Below are positions 25,645 to 35,300 of a stretch of DNA of 64,000 nucleotides, in pieces. The translations under genes and the position numbers were made by a program. Numbering within the stretch: position 1 is the stretch's first letter; the number at the start of each line of letters is the position of its first letter. The DNA is from Lachnospiraceae bacterium (lineage in GTDB: Bacteria; Bacillota; Clostridia; Lachnospirales; Lachnospiraceae), in assembly GCA_017408735.1 (NCBI GenBank), contig JAFQUB010000002.1, positions 25,052 to 89,051 on the forward strand, in the 5' to 3' direction. The notes under the pieces are model-generated. The model was not told the DNA's origin. It ran no database searches and worked only from the letters and a program-made list of their open reading frames with translations.

Positions 25645-26706
25645 TTGGAAGAAAAAATTATGACATCTGGTCAAAAGAAAAAGCAGATAGAAGAAAAAAT
25701 TTTTGCTTATTATAAAGAAATTGCAGATGATAGAATTAAAGAAGAATTTGCACTGGAATCTAAAGAGAAACATTTGGAAGAACTGAAGAAACATATTGCA
25801 TACTTTAAAGAAGAAGTAAGTGAATTGGAAATATTTACTCCTAGAGCAAATTATTCTTTAGATGCAGAAAAAAAGCAGAATTATATCAAAGAAAAGCAGC
25901 AGTTGGAAGAGGAAATCAGTATTGGAAAAGAGAATCTGGAAGTGCTGATAAAGAAAGAAGCTGATTTTCGAAATACTTTAAGCTGGTTGAAAACGATTCA
26001 GTTGGTGGAAGAGAAAAAAGATAAATTTGAAACCGACAATGAAAAATTAATGATGTTAGAAATTCAGGAAATAGAACGTCAGAGAATTGCCAGGGAGTTA
26101 CATGATTCGTCTACACAAAATATGATTGCGTTGATTAATAAACTGGAACTATGTAGTAATCTAATGGACGTGGATATAATCAGATGCAAACTTGAGTTAC
26201 AGTCAACCATGAATTATTTAAAGACTATTATAGGAGATATTCGTTCTACGATTTATGATTTGCGGCCCATGTCATTTGATGATATTGGAATGGATGTTGC
26301 AATCAAACAATTTATGGAAAAAATAAAAAATGAACACAGTATAAAAACAGTGTTTATAGACGAAGAAAATATTTTTAAACAAAATAATTTGAAATCAATT
26401 TTAAAGCTTACTGTTTTTCGTATTATTCAAGAGTCTTGTAACAATGCCATAAAGCATGCAGAAGCTGACAATATTCAGGTTATTGTAAAAAGAGAAAAAA
26501 ACTTTTTGCTTATTGAGATTAATGATAATGGTGTGGGATTTGATACAACCCAATTAAAGAATATTAATAGAGAAGATAAGTCCGGATTTGGATTATCTAT
26601 GATGAAAGAACGAGTATACTTACTCTCTGGCACTATTAAAATAAATTCTGAAATTGGGAAGGGAACGAGTATACTTGTGAAAGTACCATTTGTAGAGGAG
26701 GATTAG
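25645..26706 (+). CDS. Cytosolic sensor histidine kinase, DegS/NarL-type (HisKA_3)
   Basis: This kinase has no TM segment. A long charged coiled coil (about 1-130) resembles the DegS sensor. The HisKA_3 dimerisation motif is ERQRIARELHDSSTQNMIAL (His near 150), and the HATPase domain includes FRIIQESCNNAIKHAEADN, NDNGVGFD and GFGLSMMKERV. I choose TTG at 25645 because AGGAG lies 9 bases before it. GTG at 25639 is too close to that site and ATG at 25660 has a weak one. It is paired with the adjacent NarL-type regulator 4 bp downstream. Confidence 0.88.
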   Translation: MEEKIMTSGQKKKQIEEKIFAYYKEIADDRIKEEFALESKEKHLEELKKHIAYFKEEVSELEIFTPRANYSLDAEKKQNYIKEKQQLEEEISIGKENLEVLIKKEADFRNTLSWLKTIQLVEEKKDKFETDNEKLMMLEIQEIERQRIARELHDSSTQNMIALINKLELCSNLMDVDIIRCKLELQSTMNYLKTIIGDIRSTIYDLRPMSFDDIGMDVAIKQFMEKIKNEHSIKTVFIDEENIFKQNNLKSILKLTVFRIIQESCNNAIKHAEADNIQVIVKREKNFLLIEINDNGVGFDTTQLKNINREDKSGFGLSMMKERVYLLSGTIKINSEIGKGTSILVKVPFVEED

Positions 26707-26710
26707 CGAT

Positions 26711-27355
26711 ATGCCTGTTAAAGTTATACTTGCAGATGACCACTCAATGATTCGTGAAGGAATAAAACAATTATTAGAAATTAATGGAGAAATTCAAGTG
26801 GTAGGTGAAGCGGCCGATGGTATAGAATGTCTTAACCTGCTAAAAAAAGTAAAAGCGGATGTGGTATTACTTGATATTAATATGCCAAAGATGAATGGTT
26901 TGCAGGTTCTGGAAAAGATAAATAAAGGACAGAAAAATATAAAAGTTTTAATGCTTACTGTTCATAATGAAATAGAGTATTTAATTAAAGCAATAGATAT
27001 TGGAATCGACGGATATTTGTTAAAGGATTCCGGTTCGGCAGAATTAAAAAAGGCCATTTTCAGCATACATAACGGTGAAAAATATATACAGCCGGAATTA
27101 ACGCCTTTACTGAATCAGAAACTTGTAGAGAAAGAAAGTGATTTAGATAAATTACATTCTCTTACTAAGAGAGAACTTCAAATATTAAAATTGATTGCAG
27201 AAGGATTATTTAATAAAGAAATTGGAGACAGATTAGATATCAGTGAACGTACTGTGAAAAATCATGTTTTTAATTTATTTAAAAAGATAGATGCAGCAGA
27301 TAGGACACAGGCTGCGGTGTTTGCAATACGAAATAATGTTGTCGAAATAAAATAA
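26711..27355 (+). CDS. LuxR/NarL-family response regulator
   Basis: This 214-residue regulator has a receiver domain with acidic ADDH at 8-11, phospho-acceptor Asp55 in VVLLDINMPKMNG and a conserved Lys in LLKDSG. The LuxR-type HTH (about 148-210) reads LTKRELQILKLIAEGLFNKE and ISERTVKNHVFNLFKK. GAGGAGG precedes the ATG. It is the partner of the cytosolic DegS-like kinase, and targets are unknown. A long composite hairpin follows its stop codon directly. Confidence 0.93.
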   Translation: MPVKVILADDHSMIREGIKQLLEINGEIQVVGEAADGIECLNLLKKVKADVVLLDINMPKMNGLQVLEKINKGQKNIKVLMLTVHNEIEYLIKAIDIGIDGYLLKDSGSAELKKAIFSIHNGEKYIQPELTPLLNQKLVEKESDLDKLHSLTKRELQILKLIAEGLFNKEIGDRLDISERTVKNHVFNLFKKIDAADRTQAAVFAIRNNVVEIK

Positions 27356-27358
27356 GGT

Positions 27359-27474
27359 ACTCATATACTTCCTGCTATTGGACATTAGAAAACAGTTGTT
27401 ATAGTTTAGCGAAATGTCGCGAAGACTGAAACAACTGTGGAAAGTCCAACCGTAGGAAAGTATATGAGTTTTTT
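27359..27474 (+). terminator. Long composite hairpin with U tract
   Basis: Four stacked helices make a 116-nt structure. An outer stem pairs 27359-27373 with 27454-27469 (one bulged A), a 6-bp stem pairs 27378-27383 with 27444-27449, a 9-bp stem pairs 27392-27400 with 27430-27438, and an apical GCGA/TCGC hairpin lies at 27409-27420. TTTT follows the outer stem. It terminates the regulator gene at least, and is far more elaborate than a simple terminator. Confidence 0.8.
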
Positions 27475-27484
27475 ATATAAAAAA

Positions 27485-27500
27485 TGTTTCACGTGAAACA
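27485..27500. promoter_or_regulatory. parS: parS centromere site 1
   Basis: TGTTTCACGTGAAACA is the perfect 16-bp palindromic ParB-binding site. It lies about 200 bp upstream of parA. Confidence 0.97.
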
Positions 27501-27568
27501 TTAAACTAAAAAATAGAATTATATTTTGCATTTTGCAAAACTTAAAGATAAAAAATGGGAAACAAAAA

Positions 27569-27584
27569 TGTTTCACGTGAAACA
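27569..27584. promoter_or_regulatory. parS: parS centromere site 2
   Basis: This is a second perfect copy of the 16-bp parS palindrome, 84 bp (centre to centre) from the first. ParB would load here and spread over parAB. Confidence 0.97.
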
Positions 27585-27629
27585 TTTTTGAATTATAACA
27601 GTCCGTTGTTAAAACTCTGCAAAACTCCA

Positions 27630-27658
27630 TTGCGAATCAAAAACATATATTGTATAAT
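27630..27658 (+). promoter_or_regulatory. parAB promoter
   Basis: TTGCGA (27630-27635), a 17-bp spacer and TATAAT (27653-27658) lie 40 bp before parA and 45 bp after parS site 2, so ParB spreading could repress it. Confidence 0.75.
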
Positions 27659-27698
27659 AAAATAGATGTACGTTGTTACTTAGAGAAAGGCGATAAAA

Positions 27699-28475
27699 AT
27701 GGGACGAATTATTGCAGTAGCAAATCAAAAAGGCGGCGTTGGTAAGACCACTACAGCCATTAATTTATCAGCGGCTCTTGCTGAATTGGGACAGAAAGTG
27801 CTTGTAATGGATGTGGACCCACAAGGAAATACCACAAGCGGATTTGGTTTAGACAAAAATGAACTGGAAAAAACAATCTATGAACTGATGTTGGGCGAGT
27901 ATAATATAGAAGAATGTATAGTAAAAGATGTTTTAGATAATCTTTCTATTTTACCTTCCAATGTGGAACTTGCGGCGGCAGAAATTGAATTGATTGGTGT
28001 AGATGAAAAAGAATACATATTGAAAAATGCGGTGGCAAAGATAAGAGAAGAGTATGATTTTGTTATTATTGATTGTCCACCATCTTTAAACATGCTTACA
28101 GTAAATGCTATGACTACGGCAGATACGGTGTTGGTTCCGATTCAGTGTGAGTATTATGCGCTGGAGGGATTGAGCCAATTATTGCATACTGTAAACTTGG
28201 TGAAAGAACGATTAAATCCCACACTGGAAATGGAAGGTGTTGTATTTACTATGTATGATGCCAGAACTAACTTATCTCTTCAGGTAGTGGAAAACGTGAA
28301 AAACAATCTGAACCAGACAATATATAAAACAATTATTCCTCGAAATGTCAGATTGGCAGAAGCTCCGAGTCATGGTCTTCCTATTAATATATATGATCCA
28401 AAATCAGCAGGAGCAGAAAGTTATCAGTTACTGGCGGAAGAAGTGATTCATAGAGGAGAAGAAATAGAAAATTAA
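27699..28475 (+). CDS. parA: Chromosome partitioning ATPase ParA/Soj
   Basis: This Walker-type ATPase works with ParB-parS in origin segregation and can modulate DnaA. The 258 residues have the deviant Walker A KGGVGKTT at 11-18, the switch region VMDVDPQGNTTSGFG and Walker B FVIIDCPPSLNMLTVNAM. C-terminal motifs VVFTMYDARTNLS and IPRNVRLAEAPSHG are typical of Soj. GAGAAAGG precedes the ATG. It forms an operon with parB 13 bp downstream. Confidence 0.97.
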   Translation: MGRIIAVANQKGGVGKTTTAINLSAALAELGQKVLVMDVDPQGNTTSGFGLDKNELEKTIYELMLGEYNIEECIVKDVLDNLSILPSNVELAAAEIELIGVDEKEYILKNAVAKIREEYDFVIIDCPPSLNMLTVNAMTTADTVLVPIQCEYYALEGLSQLLHTVNLVKERLNPTLEMEGVVFTMYDARTNLSLQVVENVKNNLNQTIYKTIIPRNVRLAEAPSHGLPINIYDPKSAGAESYQLLAEEVIHRGEEIEN

Positions 28476-28488
28476 AGGAGAAAAAGTG

Positions 28489-29421
28489 ATGGCAGCAAAG
28501 AAAGCCGGTTTGGGAAAAGGCTTGGGAAAGGGATTGGATTCTTTGATTCCAAGTGGAAAAGAAAATACTGCTTCAACTAAGGTTGAAAATGTAAAAGTAA
28601 AAGAAGTGGTAAAGGAAGTAGTGAAAGAAGTCGTAAAAGACGAATTTTTTGTAAAAATTAACATGGTAGAACCAAACAGAGAACAGCCTCGTAAAGACTT
28701 CAATGAAGATGCATTGATTGAATTGTCAGATTCTATCAGGCAATATGGAGTTATTCAGCCTTTAATTGTAAAAGAACGAAATGGATATTATGAAATAGTT
28801 GCAGGTGAAAGAAGATGGCGTGCAGCCAAAATGGCTGGATTAAAGGAAATTCCTGTTATTGTTAAAGATTACACTGAACAAGAAATAGCAGAAATAGCAC
28901 TGATTGAAAATCTTCAGAGAGAGGATTTAAATCCGATTGAAGAAGCAATGGCTTACAAACGTTTATTAACAGAATTCAACTTAAAACAGGATGAAGTGGC
29001 AGAAAAAGTTTCAAAAAGCCGTACAGCAGTAACGAATTCTATGCGACTATTGAAATTATCAGAAAAAGTACAGCAGATGTTAATTGACGATATGATTAGT
29101 AGTGGTCATGCCAGAACATTGCTTGCTATTGAAGATGAAGAGTTGCAGTATTCGATTGCTACAAAAATATTTGATGAAAAGTTAAGCGTTAGAGAAACAG
29201 AGAAACTTGTAAAAAATTTGGATAAGCCTAAAAAAGAACCGGTAGTGTTGGAAGATGGTGCTATTTATGAAGATTTACAGGAAAAGATCAAGTCTATTAT
29301 GGGTACAAAGGTAGTAATCAACCGCAAGAGCAACACCAAGGGGAAAATAGAAATAGAATATTATTCTGTAGATGAATTGGATAGAATTATGGATTTGTTT
29401 AGAAAAATAAAAGAGCAATAA
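28489..29421 (+). CDS. parB: Chromosome partitioning protein ParB/Spo0J
   Basis: This CTPase clamp binds parS. The product is 310 residues from the ATG at 28489 (AAAGGAG 8 bases upstream). The N terminus MAAKKAGLGKGLGKGLDSLI is the ParA-stimulating segment. A Lys/Val repeat linker (VKEVVKEVVKEVVKD) follows. The CTP-binding motif is GERRWRAAKMAGL, and ALIENLQREDLNPIEEA matches the family core. The HTH includes VAEKVSKSRTAVTNSMRLLKL and SGHARTLL. The C-terminal dimerisation domain is present. A GTG one codon earlier is also in frame. Confidence 0.97.
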   Translation: MAAKKAGLGKGLGKGLDSLIPSGKENTASTKVENVKVKEVVKEVVKEVVKDEFFVKINMVEPNREQPRKDFNEDALIELSDSIRQYGVIQPLIVKERNGYYEIVAGERRWRAAKMAGLKEIPVIVKDYTEQEIAEIALIENLQREDLNPIEEAMAYKRLLTEFNLKQDEVAEKVSKSRTAVTNSMRLLKLSEKVQQMLIDDMISSGHARTLLAIEDEELQYSIATKIFDEKLSVRETEKLVKNLDKPKKEPVVLEDGAIYEDLQEKIKSIMGTKVVINRKSNTKGKIEIEYYSVDELDRIMDLFRKIKEQ

Positions 29422-29438
29422 GGGAGATACGATACAAA

Positions 29439-29945
29439 ATGAGTTTAGATTACATTAAGAATTTGCTTGGAGAATATATTGTTGTAGTTGCAGCGGTGGG
29501 TGGAGCTGTAGTTTTGGTTTTGCTTATTATGAACATTGTTTCTTTAGTAAAAATCAACAAAATGAAGAAGAAATACGATTCCTTTATGGAGGGAAGCGAT
29601 GGAAAGACGCTGGAAGATACAATTATAAGCAGATTTCGTCAAGTAGATGATTTGAAAACAAATCAGGAATTACAGGGGAAAGACATTGAAGCATTGAAAG
29701 CAAATATTTTGAAAACATACCAGAAGTTTGGGTTGGTAAAATACGATGCATTTAATGAAATGGGTGGTCAGTTAAGTTTTTCTTTGGCCATGTTGGATAA
29801 GAACAACAATGGTTTTCTATTAAATACGGTGCATAACAGAGAAGGAAGTTATACTTATGTAAAAGAAATCTTTGATGGAAAATCAGAGATTAATTTATCG
29901 GAAGAAGAAGAAAAAGCGTTGAATAAAGCGGTTAATGTAAAATAA
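29439..29945 (+). CDS. DUF4446 family membrane-anchored protein
   Basis: This is a 168-residue protein with one N-terminal TM helix (about 10-34), a charged coiled coil (KMKKKYDSFMEG; LKTNQELQGKDIEALKANIL) and a small C-terminal domain with VKYDAFNEMGGQLSFSLAML and NREGSYTYVKEIFDG. This matches the DUF4446 family often encoded directly after parB in Clostridia. Biochemical function is unknown. The conserved position suggests a link to segregation or division. Confidence 0.85.
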   Translation: MSLDYIKNLLGEYIVVVAAVGGAVVLVLLIMNIVSLVKINKMKKKYDSFMEGSDGKTLEDTIISRFRQVDDLKTNQELQGKDIEALKANILKTYQKFGLVKYDAFNEMGGQLSFSLAMLDKNNNGFLLNTVHNREGSYTYVKEIFDGKSEINLSEEEEKALNKAVNVK

Positions 29946-29969
29946 TGTTAGGAATGTGCGGGGGGACGT

Positions 29970-30998
29970 ATGAAGCGAAAAAAGGTAGAAAAACTGGAAG
30001 GTGGCGAGCGTCTTGCAAAACCTATTTTGCTTGATGTGGGAACTGTCCTGATATATGAGGATACTATACTGAAAAAGGAATATATTGATAAATTACTGGA
30101 ACTTGGAATTGAAGAAGTATATATAAGAGAAGTAAAAGAAAATACAGCAACAGAAAAGGCGACCATTGAAGAACAGGTTCGTCAGGAATACAGTGATAGA
30201 GTAAAAGAACTGTTGGAACGTCATGTGCATAATAACAATAGCAATATTGGCGAACTGCAGAGTGTGGCACAGAGTATTTTTGATGAAGTGATTGAACAAA
30301 AAGAAGTAATTAACTGCGTCATTGAAATTCACGAGAGAAGTGCTGATATTTATGAACATTCGGTTTCCACCTGTGTGTTGTCTGTACTTACAGCCTTAAA
30401 ACTGGGAATATCTCAGGAACAGGCAAAAGAAATTGCGGTGGGGAGTTTGCTACATGATATTGGAATGCGCTATATTGAAGTGGATATAGTAAATAAAGAT
30501 TTAGATGATATGAGTGCTTATGAAGTATCAGAATATAAAAAGCATCCGGTTTATGGTTATTCAGCAGTAGAAAATGAGGAATGGATTTCGCAGACGGCAA
30601 AATCAATTATTCTTTCACACCATGAATGCATTGATGGAAGTGGTTTTCCGCTTCGTACCAGAAATAACGATATAATAAGACAAATTGTAGCAGTATGTGA
30701 CATTTTTGACAGAATGATTTGCGGGCTAGGGAACAGAAGAAGAAAAGTTCATGAGGCTATTGAGTATATTCGTTATAACAGTGGAACCAAATTTAATAGA
30801 AAGGTTTGCGAAACCTTTCTGGAATTTATTTTCCTTTATCCAAATGGTACAAAAATTCGTTTGAATACCGGAAAAAAAGCAGTAGTGGTCCGCCAAAATA
30901 AATATATGAAAGAGCGTCCAGTGATACGGATGATAGAAACACAGGAAACAATAGACATGATGAAAGAAAATACGATTTTTATAGAAGAAATTTTATAA
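29970..30998 (+). CDS. HD-GYP domain protein, probable cyclic-di-GMP phosphodiesterase
   Basis: The 342-residue protein has an N-terminal PilZ-independent DUF3391-like region (about 1-110, LEGGERLAKPILLDVGTVLI) and an HD-GYP domain (about 115-310). The metal-binding HD is in LLHDIGMRYIE, a further conserved His pair is in SHHE, and the GYP signature appears as GSGFP, with Phe in place of Tyr. This substitution occurs in active family members. It is cytosolic. A GGGGGG ribosome site precedes the ATG. It probably lowers cyclic-di-GMP, which often controls motility and pili. Confidence 0.88.
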   Translation: MKRKKVEKLEGGERLAKPILLDVGTVLIYEDTILKKEYIDKLLELGIEEVYIREVKENTATEKATIEEQVRQEYSDRVKELLERHVHNNNSNIGELQSVAQSIFDEVIEQKEVINCVIEIHERSADIYEHSVSTCVLSVLTALKLGISQEQAKEIAVGSLLHDIGMRYIEVDIVNKDLDDMSAYEVSEYKKHPVYGYSAVENEEWISQTAKSIILSHHECIDGSGFPLRTRNNDIIRQIVAVCDIFDRMICGLGNRRRKVHEAIEYIRYNSGTKFNRKVCETFLEFIFLYPNGTKIRLNTGKKAVVVRQNKYMKERPVIRMIETQETIDMMKENTIFIEEIL

Positions 30999-31024
30999 AA
31001 TAAGTGTAAAATCAAATTCTTTAC

Positions 31025-31053
31025 TTGTCATTTAATCTGTTGTATTATATAAT
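31025..31053 (+). promoter_or_regulatory. Promoter of the DUF3881 gene
   Basis: TTGTCA (31025-31030), a 17-bp spacer and TATAAT (31048-31053) lie 51 bp before the start codon. Confidence 0.8.
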
Positions 31054-31104
31054 ATTGAATTGTCGGTAATACATTGAATCAGAGAATAAAAGTGATGTGA
31101 GCAT

Positions 31105-31986
31105 ATGCATAAGTATTTGAGAGCAATAGGATTTAGCAATGTAAAACTAAAAAAAGAGTTGAAACCTTATATAAAGGAAACTGTAATGTCACCGGACAAA
31201 ACAGAGATAACAGAAAATGACGGTGAAGATATTTTAGTACAGATATATAAGGAATATGCAGATGGAATGGGACTCATGTTATGTGGTCTGGTTAATGATG
31301 AGGACGAATTTGAATTGGAATATTGTTATCCTCAATTTAATGGAACAGGTGTTACATCCAAAGAAGATATTATAGTGGAACAACATGCAGATAAGGAATC
31401 TTATGCTGGTGTATGTGAGGATGTAAAGGTGGGAGTATCTTTGATTTTTTATTTGCAGAATGTATGTGAATATAAAAACGAAAAAAGACTGCATCCGATA
31501 AAAAGTGTAGGTGTTGACACTACATTGTCAGCCTTGTCTTTATCAGGAAAGATTTTATTTCCAATTGATAAAACAGAAAATCAAATAAAGGTAACAAAAG
31601 AAGCTTCTAAAAACAGAAATCATTTGATTGAGGCGGCAAGAAAAGGTGATGAGGATGCTATTGAAAGTCTTACTTTAGAAGACATGGATACATACTCTAT
31701 GATTTCCAGAAGAATCTTAAAAGAAGATATTTTAAGTCTGGTAGATAATTACTTTATGCCGTATGGAGTAGAATGTGATAAATATTCTATCATGGGAGAA
31801 ATTGAAGATGTATCTCTTGTAAAAAATAAGAGCACACAGGAAGAAGTATATAAGCTTACAGTAAATACCAATGAGTTAGTGTTTGATGTATGCATTAATA
31901 AGATAGATTTACTTGGGGAACCTAAAGCAGGCAGAAGATTCAAAGGAACTATCTGGTTGCAGGGAAAAATTAATTATAAGCAATAG
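31105..31986 (+). CDS. DUF3881 family protein
   Basis: This is a 293-residue cytosolic protein starting MHKYLRAIGFSNVKLKKELK, which I recognise as the start typical of DUF3881, a family largely restricted to Lachnospiraceae and relatives. It is rich in acidic residues and has no TM helix or known catalytic motif. The C-terminal part (EIEDVSLVKNKSTQEEVYKLTVNTN) looks like beta structure. The function is unknown. It is monocistronic, with its own promoter and a hairpin after the stop codon. Confidence 0.75.
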   Translation: MHKYLRAIGFSNVKLKKELKPYIKETVMSPDKTEITENDGEDILVQIYKEYADGMGLMLCGLVNDEDEFELEYCYPQFNGTGVTSKEDIIVEQHADKESYAGVCEDVKVGVSLIFYLQNVCEYKNEKRLHPIKSVGVDTTLSALSLSGKILFPIDKTENQIKVTKEASKNRNHLIEAARKGDEDAIESLTLEDMDTYSMISRRILKEDILSLVDNYFMPYGVECDKYSIMGEIEDVSLVKNKSTQEEVYKLTVNTNELVFDVCINKIDLLGEPKAGRRFKGTIWLQGKINYKQ

Positions 31987-31987
31987 A

Positions 31988-32031
31988 GGGCGTCCAAAAA
32001 GTCATGAAAGGACTTAGAGGGACTGCCCTTT
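31988..32031 (+). terminator. Stem-loop after the DUF3881 gene, possible terminator
   Basis: GGGCGTCC (31988-31995) pairs with GGACTGCCC (32020-32028, one bulge), enclosing a second 5-bp hairpin (31999-32003 with 32011-32015). A short T-rich run follows. It separates DUF3881 from the tRNA gene. Confidence 0.5.
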
Positions 32032-32045
32032 CTATAAAAGAATAA

Positions 32046-32117
32046 GTTCTCTTAGTTAAATGGATATAACAGACCCCTCCTAAGGGTCAGTTGCAGGTTC
32101 GATTCCTGCAGGGAACA
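32046..32117 (+). tRNA. tRNA-Arg (anticodon CCU)
   Basis: The cloverleaf is complete. The acceptor GTTCTCT pairs with AGGGAAC (one G-U pair), the anticodon stem GACCC/GGGTC encloses loop CTCCTAA (anticodon CCU, reads AGG), and the T arm is TGCAG-GTTCGATT-CTGCA. Discriminator A is at 32117 and CCA is not encoded. A strong terminator follows at once. Confidence 0.95.
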
Positions 32118-32120
32118 CTT

Positions 32121-32165
32121 AAAAGAAGCGAAAGTGCAAATATTACATTTTCGCTTCTTTTTTTT
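32121..32165 (+). terminator. Terminator after tRNA-Arg
   Basis: AAAAGAAGCGAAA pairs with TTTCGCTTCTTTT around a 14-nt loop and continues into a run of T residues. Confidence 0.9.
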
Positions 32166-32215
32166 GAAATAAGTGATAAATATATTTAAAGTTTTACCGA
32201 TAAATAGAAGTGAAA

Positions 32216-32245
32216 TTGAAAAATTTCGAAAAAAATAAATATAAC
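32216..32245 (+). promoter_or_regulatory. Possible pilus operon promoter
   Basis: TTGAAA (32216-32221), an 18-bp spacer and TATAAC (32240-32245) lie 78 bp before the tip-protein start. The whole leader is AT-rich, so other assignments are possible. Confidence 0.4.
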
Positions 32246-32322
32246 AGCAATAATTTTGCTATAGTTTTTATTATAGCTAATTTACATAGATAAAATAATA
32301 GAAGGAGAGCAGAGGACACTTT

Positions 32323-35300
32323 ATGGAAAAAATCAATTTAAGAAAATTGTGGGAAGCCGGAAGAAGAATTTTGGTATTAGTTGTTATTGCCAGCATACTT
32401 TGCGGTCTTATAAGTGAGTACAGTAATGTATACGCAGAAAAAAACGACTCCTTAGGTAATACAATTACCAAAGATGTTCCAGAGGACATTACAGGGGAAA
32501 TTGAAGAAAATGATATTTTAGCCTCCAGTGGTTCGAAAACCATATATTTTGATACGGTAACCAATGGTAATTGGAGCGGTAATACAGATGGCTGGACTCA
32601 GAATTGTAATATGTACATTTATCTGATTGGTACATCAGGAACAATTCAACCAATGTCAAAATCTTCAAAAGAAAATACATTGATGGAAAATTCATCAGGA
32701 ACATTGTGGGAATATACTATCAGTGAAGCTGATGCCAGCAAATGTACCGGAGTGATTTTTATAAATCAATCCAGTTGGGGAACCAATAATAATGCAGTTC
32801 AGACAGTGGATGTGTCACTTACTACAGGGAATGTGAGCACAGATTCTTATCCGTGCTTTAAATTAAATGGAGGAGCAAGTTCAGAAGGCAAAAAGACAGT
32901 GGACTATTTGGGAAGTCTTGCTACAAAATCTTATGGGGGAAGTACCATGTACTTCTTTGACATGACAGGAAATTTAGATAGCGTTCTTGCTAAGTTTGGC
33001 AATGAAAATAACGGTACAGTTATTACAAATATGACGGAAGATGCAGGCATAGAAGGATTGTATAAGGTAACTGTTCCGGCAGACGACCAGGTGGCTTATA
33101 GCACTGTGGAATTTTATGATGCAGATACTTCTTTGGGAGAAAGTTACAATTTTGCAAATGCAGGTGCTGATGGCTATGATGTTACAGCAAGAAATACCTT
33201 ATATTATGGGGCAAGCGAAATAAATAAAGCAAAATATAGTTTTTGGGGTAAAAAAGTAACAGGAAGTCAGTCTTTAGCAGGAAAAACATTATATTTTGAC
33301 AGATTGTATTTCCCGGTAACAGAAGGATGTCAAATTCAGGCGGGCAGCCAGACAGCGATTGATTTGCCGGCAACAGGAAGTGAATTTAGCTATACATTTT
33401 CAGCAAATTCAGCAGCGACCCAGCAAACAGTACTTACTTTTATCAATAAAGAAGGTACAAAACATCATTTTTTCTGGAGTGATTTAACTAAAAATGAAGT
33501 GACAGTAATAGATAAGTTTGCAGGGGTAAATAAGACATACAGTAATGCTTTGACAGTGTACTTTGATGCTACATTGTCTAAATTGACATATAGTTATGCA
33601 GATGGCACTAATGGCGGTGCTAATGGTAACAGTGATTATGGAATTCCTAATAAATCAGGTAGAATTCGTTATTATGCAACCGGAGCAGGAAAGACAGATA
33701 TTGAAGGAGATATGCAGTTAGTTCCTGTATATTCTAATGGAACAAATACATATTCTGATGTGTATAAAGTGGAATTGCCGGAAGGCTATACTAACATTGC
33801 CTTTTCGTCTTTTGATATGAGCAATATTACAAATCATGGTGGACATGGTGAAAGTACAAAGCAGCTTACAATTCCCACCAACCTCAGCAATCCGTGTTTT
33901 TATGCAGATTCCAGTGATAATGTGATTTATGATGGTGGGCAGAGAGATGGATACTGGGGCGAAGTGTATACAGTCCGTAATCCGGAACAGGAAGGTTCTG
34001 CTTCAAACACAATAGTAGATATTCCGAAAGAAAAGGAAGTAAAAGATGTAAATAAATTATATTTATCTACTACATTTTATGATTTTTATACAGATTATGA
34101 ATTAAATGGTTGGAACCGTGACAATTATGGATATGATGCCAATAATCACAGAATATATCAGCCTTTCCGTCAGTTTGACCAGGCATTAAGTGAATTTTAT
34201 AAAGCAAATAATGCGGCATCACCATTATATTGGGGTAACTTCCAAAATTACACAGGTTCCCCGTTTAGCGAGATTACAGCAGATTTAAATCTTTATGGTT
34301 CAGGTGATACCAAAAAGTTTTTCTATGAAAACAACTCCATGTGGGACCGCAATGGTGGTGACCTTGATAAGCAGGGAACCAATGGTGAAAATGCAACCTT
34401 AGGGTTAGTAAGTAATACCTTATCCAATGGAAATCTGATGCTTAAAACTGCATCAGGGGGAACTGTGCAGGCTCCATTTTTAAACGAAGAGTTTTTAAAT
34501 GGAAATAATGCGAAAAATACAGTGTTGGGAAAAGTTTATAAGAATGTGGATTTTCCATTTTCAAAACAGGAATTAAACAGTCAGAGTGCACCGGATGTAT
34601 CCGGCAAGGTAGCTTACTGGGTGTTTGACAGTAAAGATGCATCTACCAACCTGCGTCTGACTCAGGATCCGACTACAAACAATTATTATTTAAATTGTAC
34701 CAATAAAGTAGTAAAAGGAAAAACTACGGAAGGAATTACAGCAAGCGGAAACTTCTTTCCATTTAATGGAACAGAGCAGAGTGGAAATTCAGGTAAATTG
34801 AATTACGGTTTTGCTTCTAAACTGGAAATGAAATTCCGTTTAACAGAAGATGGAACCGTACATACTACCGATGGAGATGAAGCTCCAATTGAATTTAACT
34901 TCTCCGGTGATGATGATGTTTGGATTTTCATCGATGGAAAGCTGGCGTTGGATATCGGTGGCGGACATGGTGTGGTAACAGGATATTTGAACTTTAAAGA
35001 CTTAACCTACTATGTCAGCAGAGTAAAAAATACAGATACATCAGGGGGGTATAGAAATAAGTATACGGGAAGTTTTTCACTCAATGGTGATAAAACAGAG
35101 GAGCATACGTTAACCATGTTCTATATGGAACGAGGTATCTGGGAATCTAACATGTATATAAGTTTTAACTTCCCGGATGAAAATACATTTGAAGTAGAGA
35201 AAGAAGTAGATGATTCAGGAGTAAATCAGGATTTATTTGCAGGTGTATTTGATAATGCATCTATTTTCCCGTTTGAAATTAAGAATCTGGCAACACATTA

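Noticed and set aside
32046..32117. tRNA-Arg as an integration site for the pilus region
   Set aside because: No integrase gene and no repeat of the tRNA 3' end were seen downstream, so a genomic island boundary is not supported.
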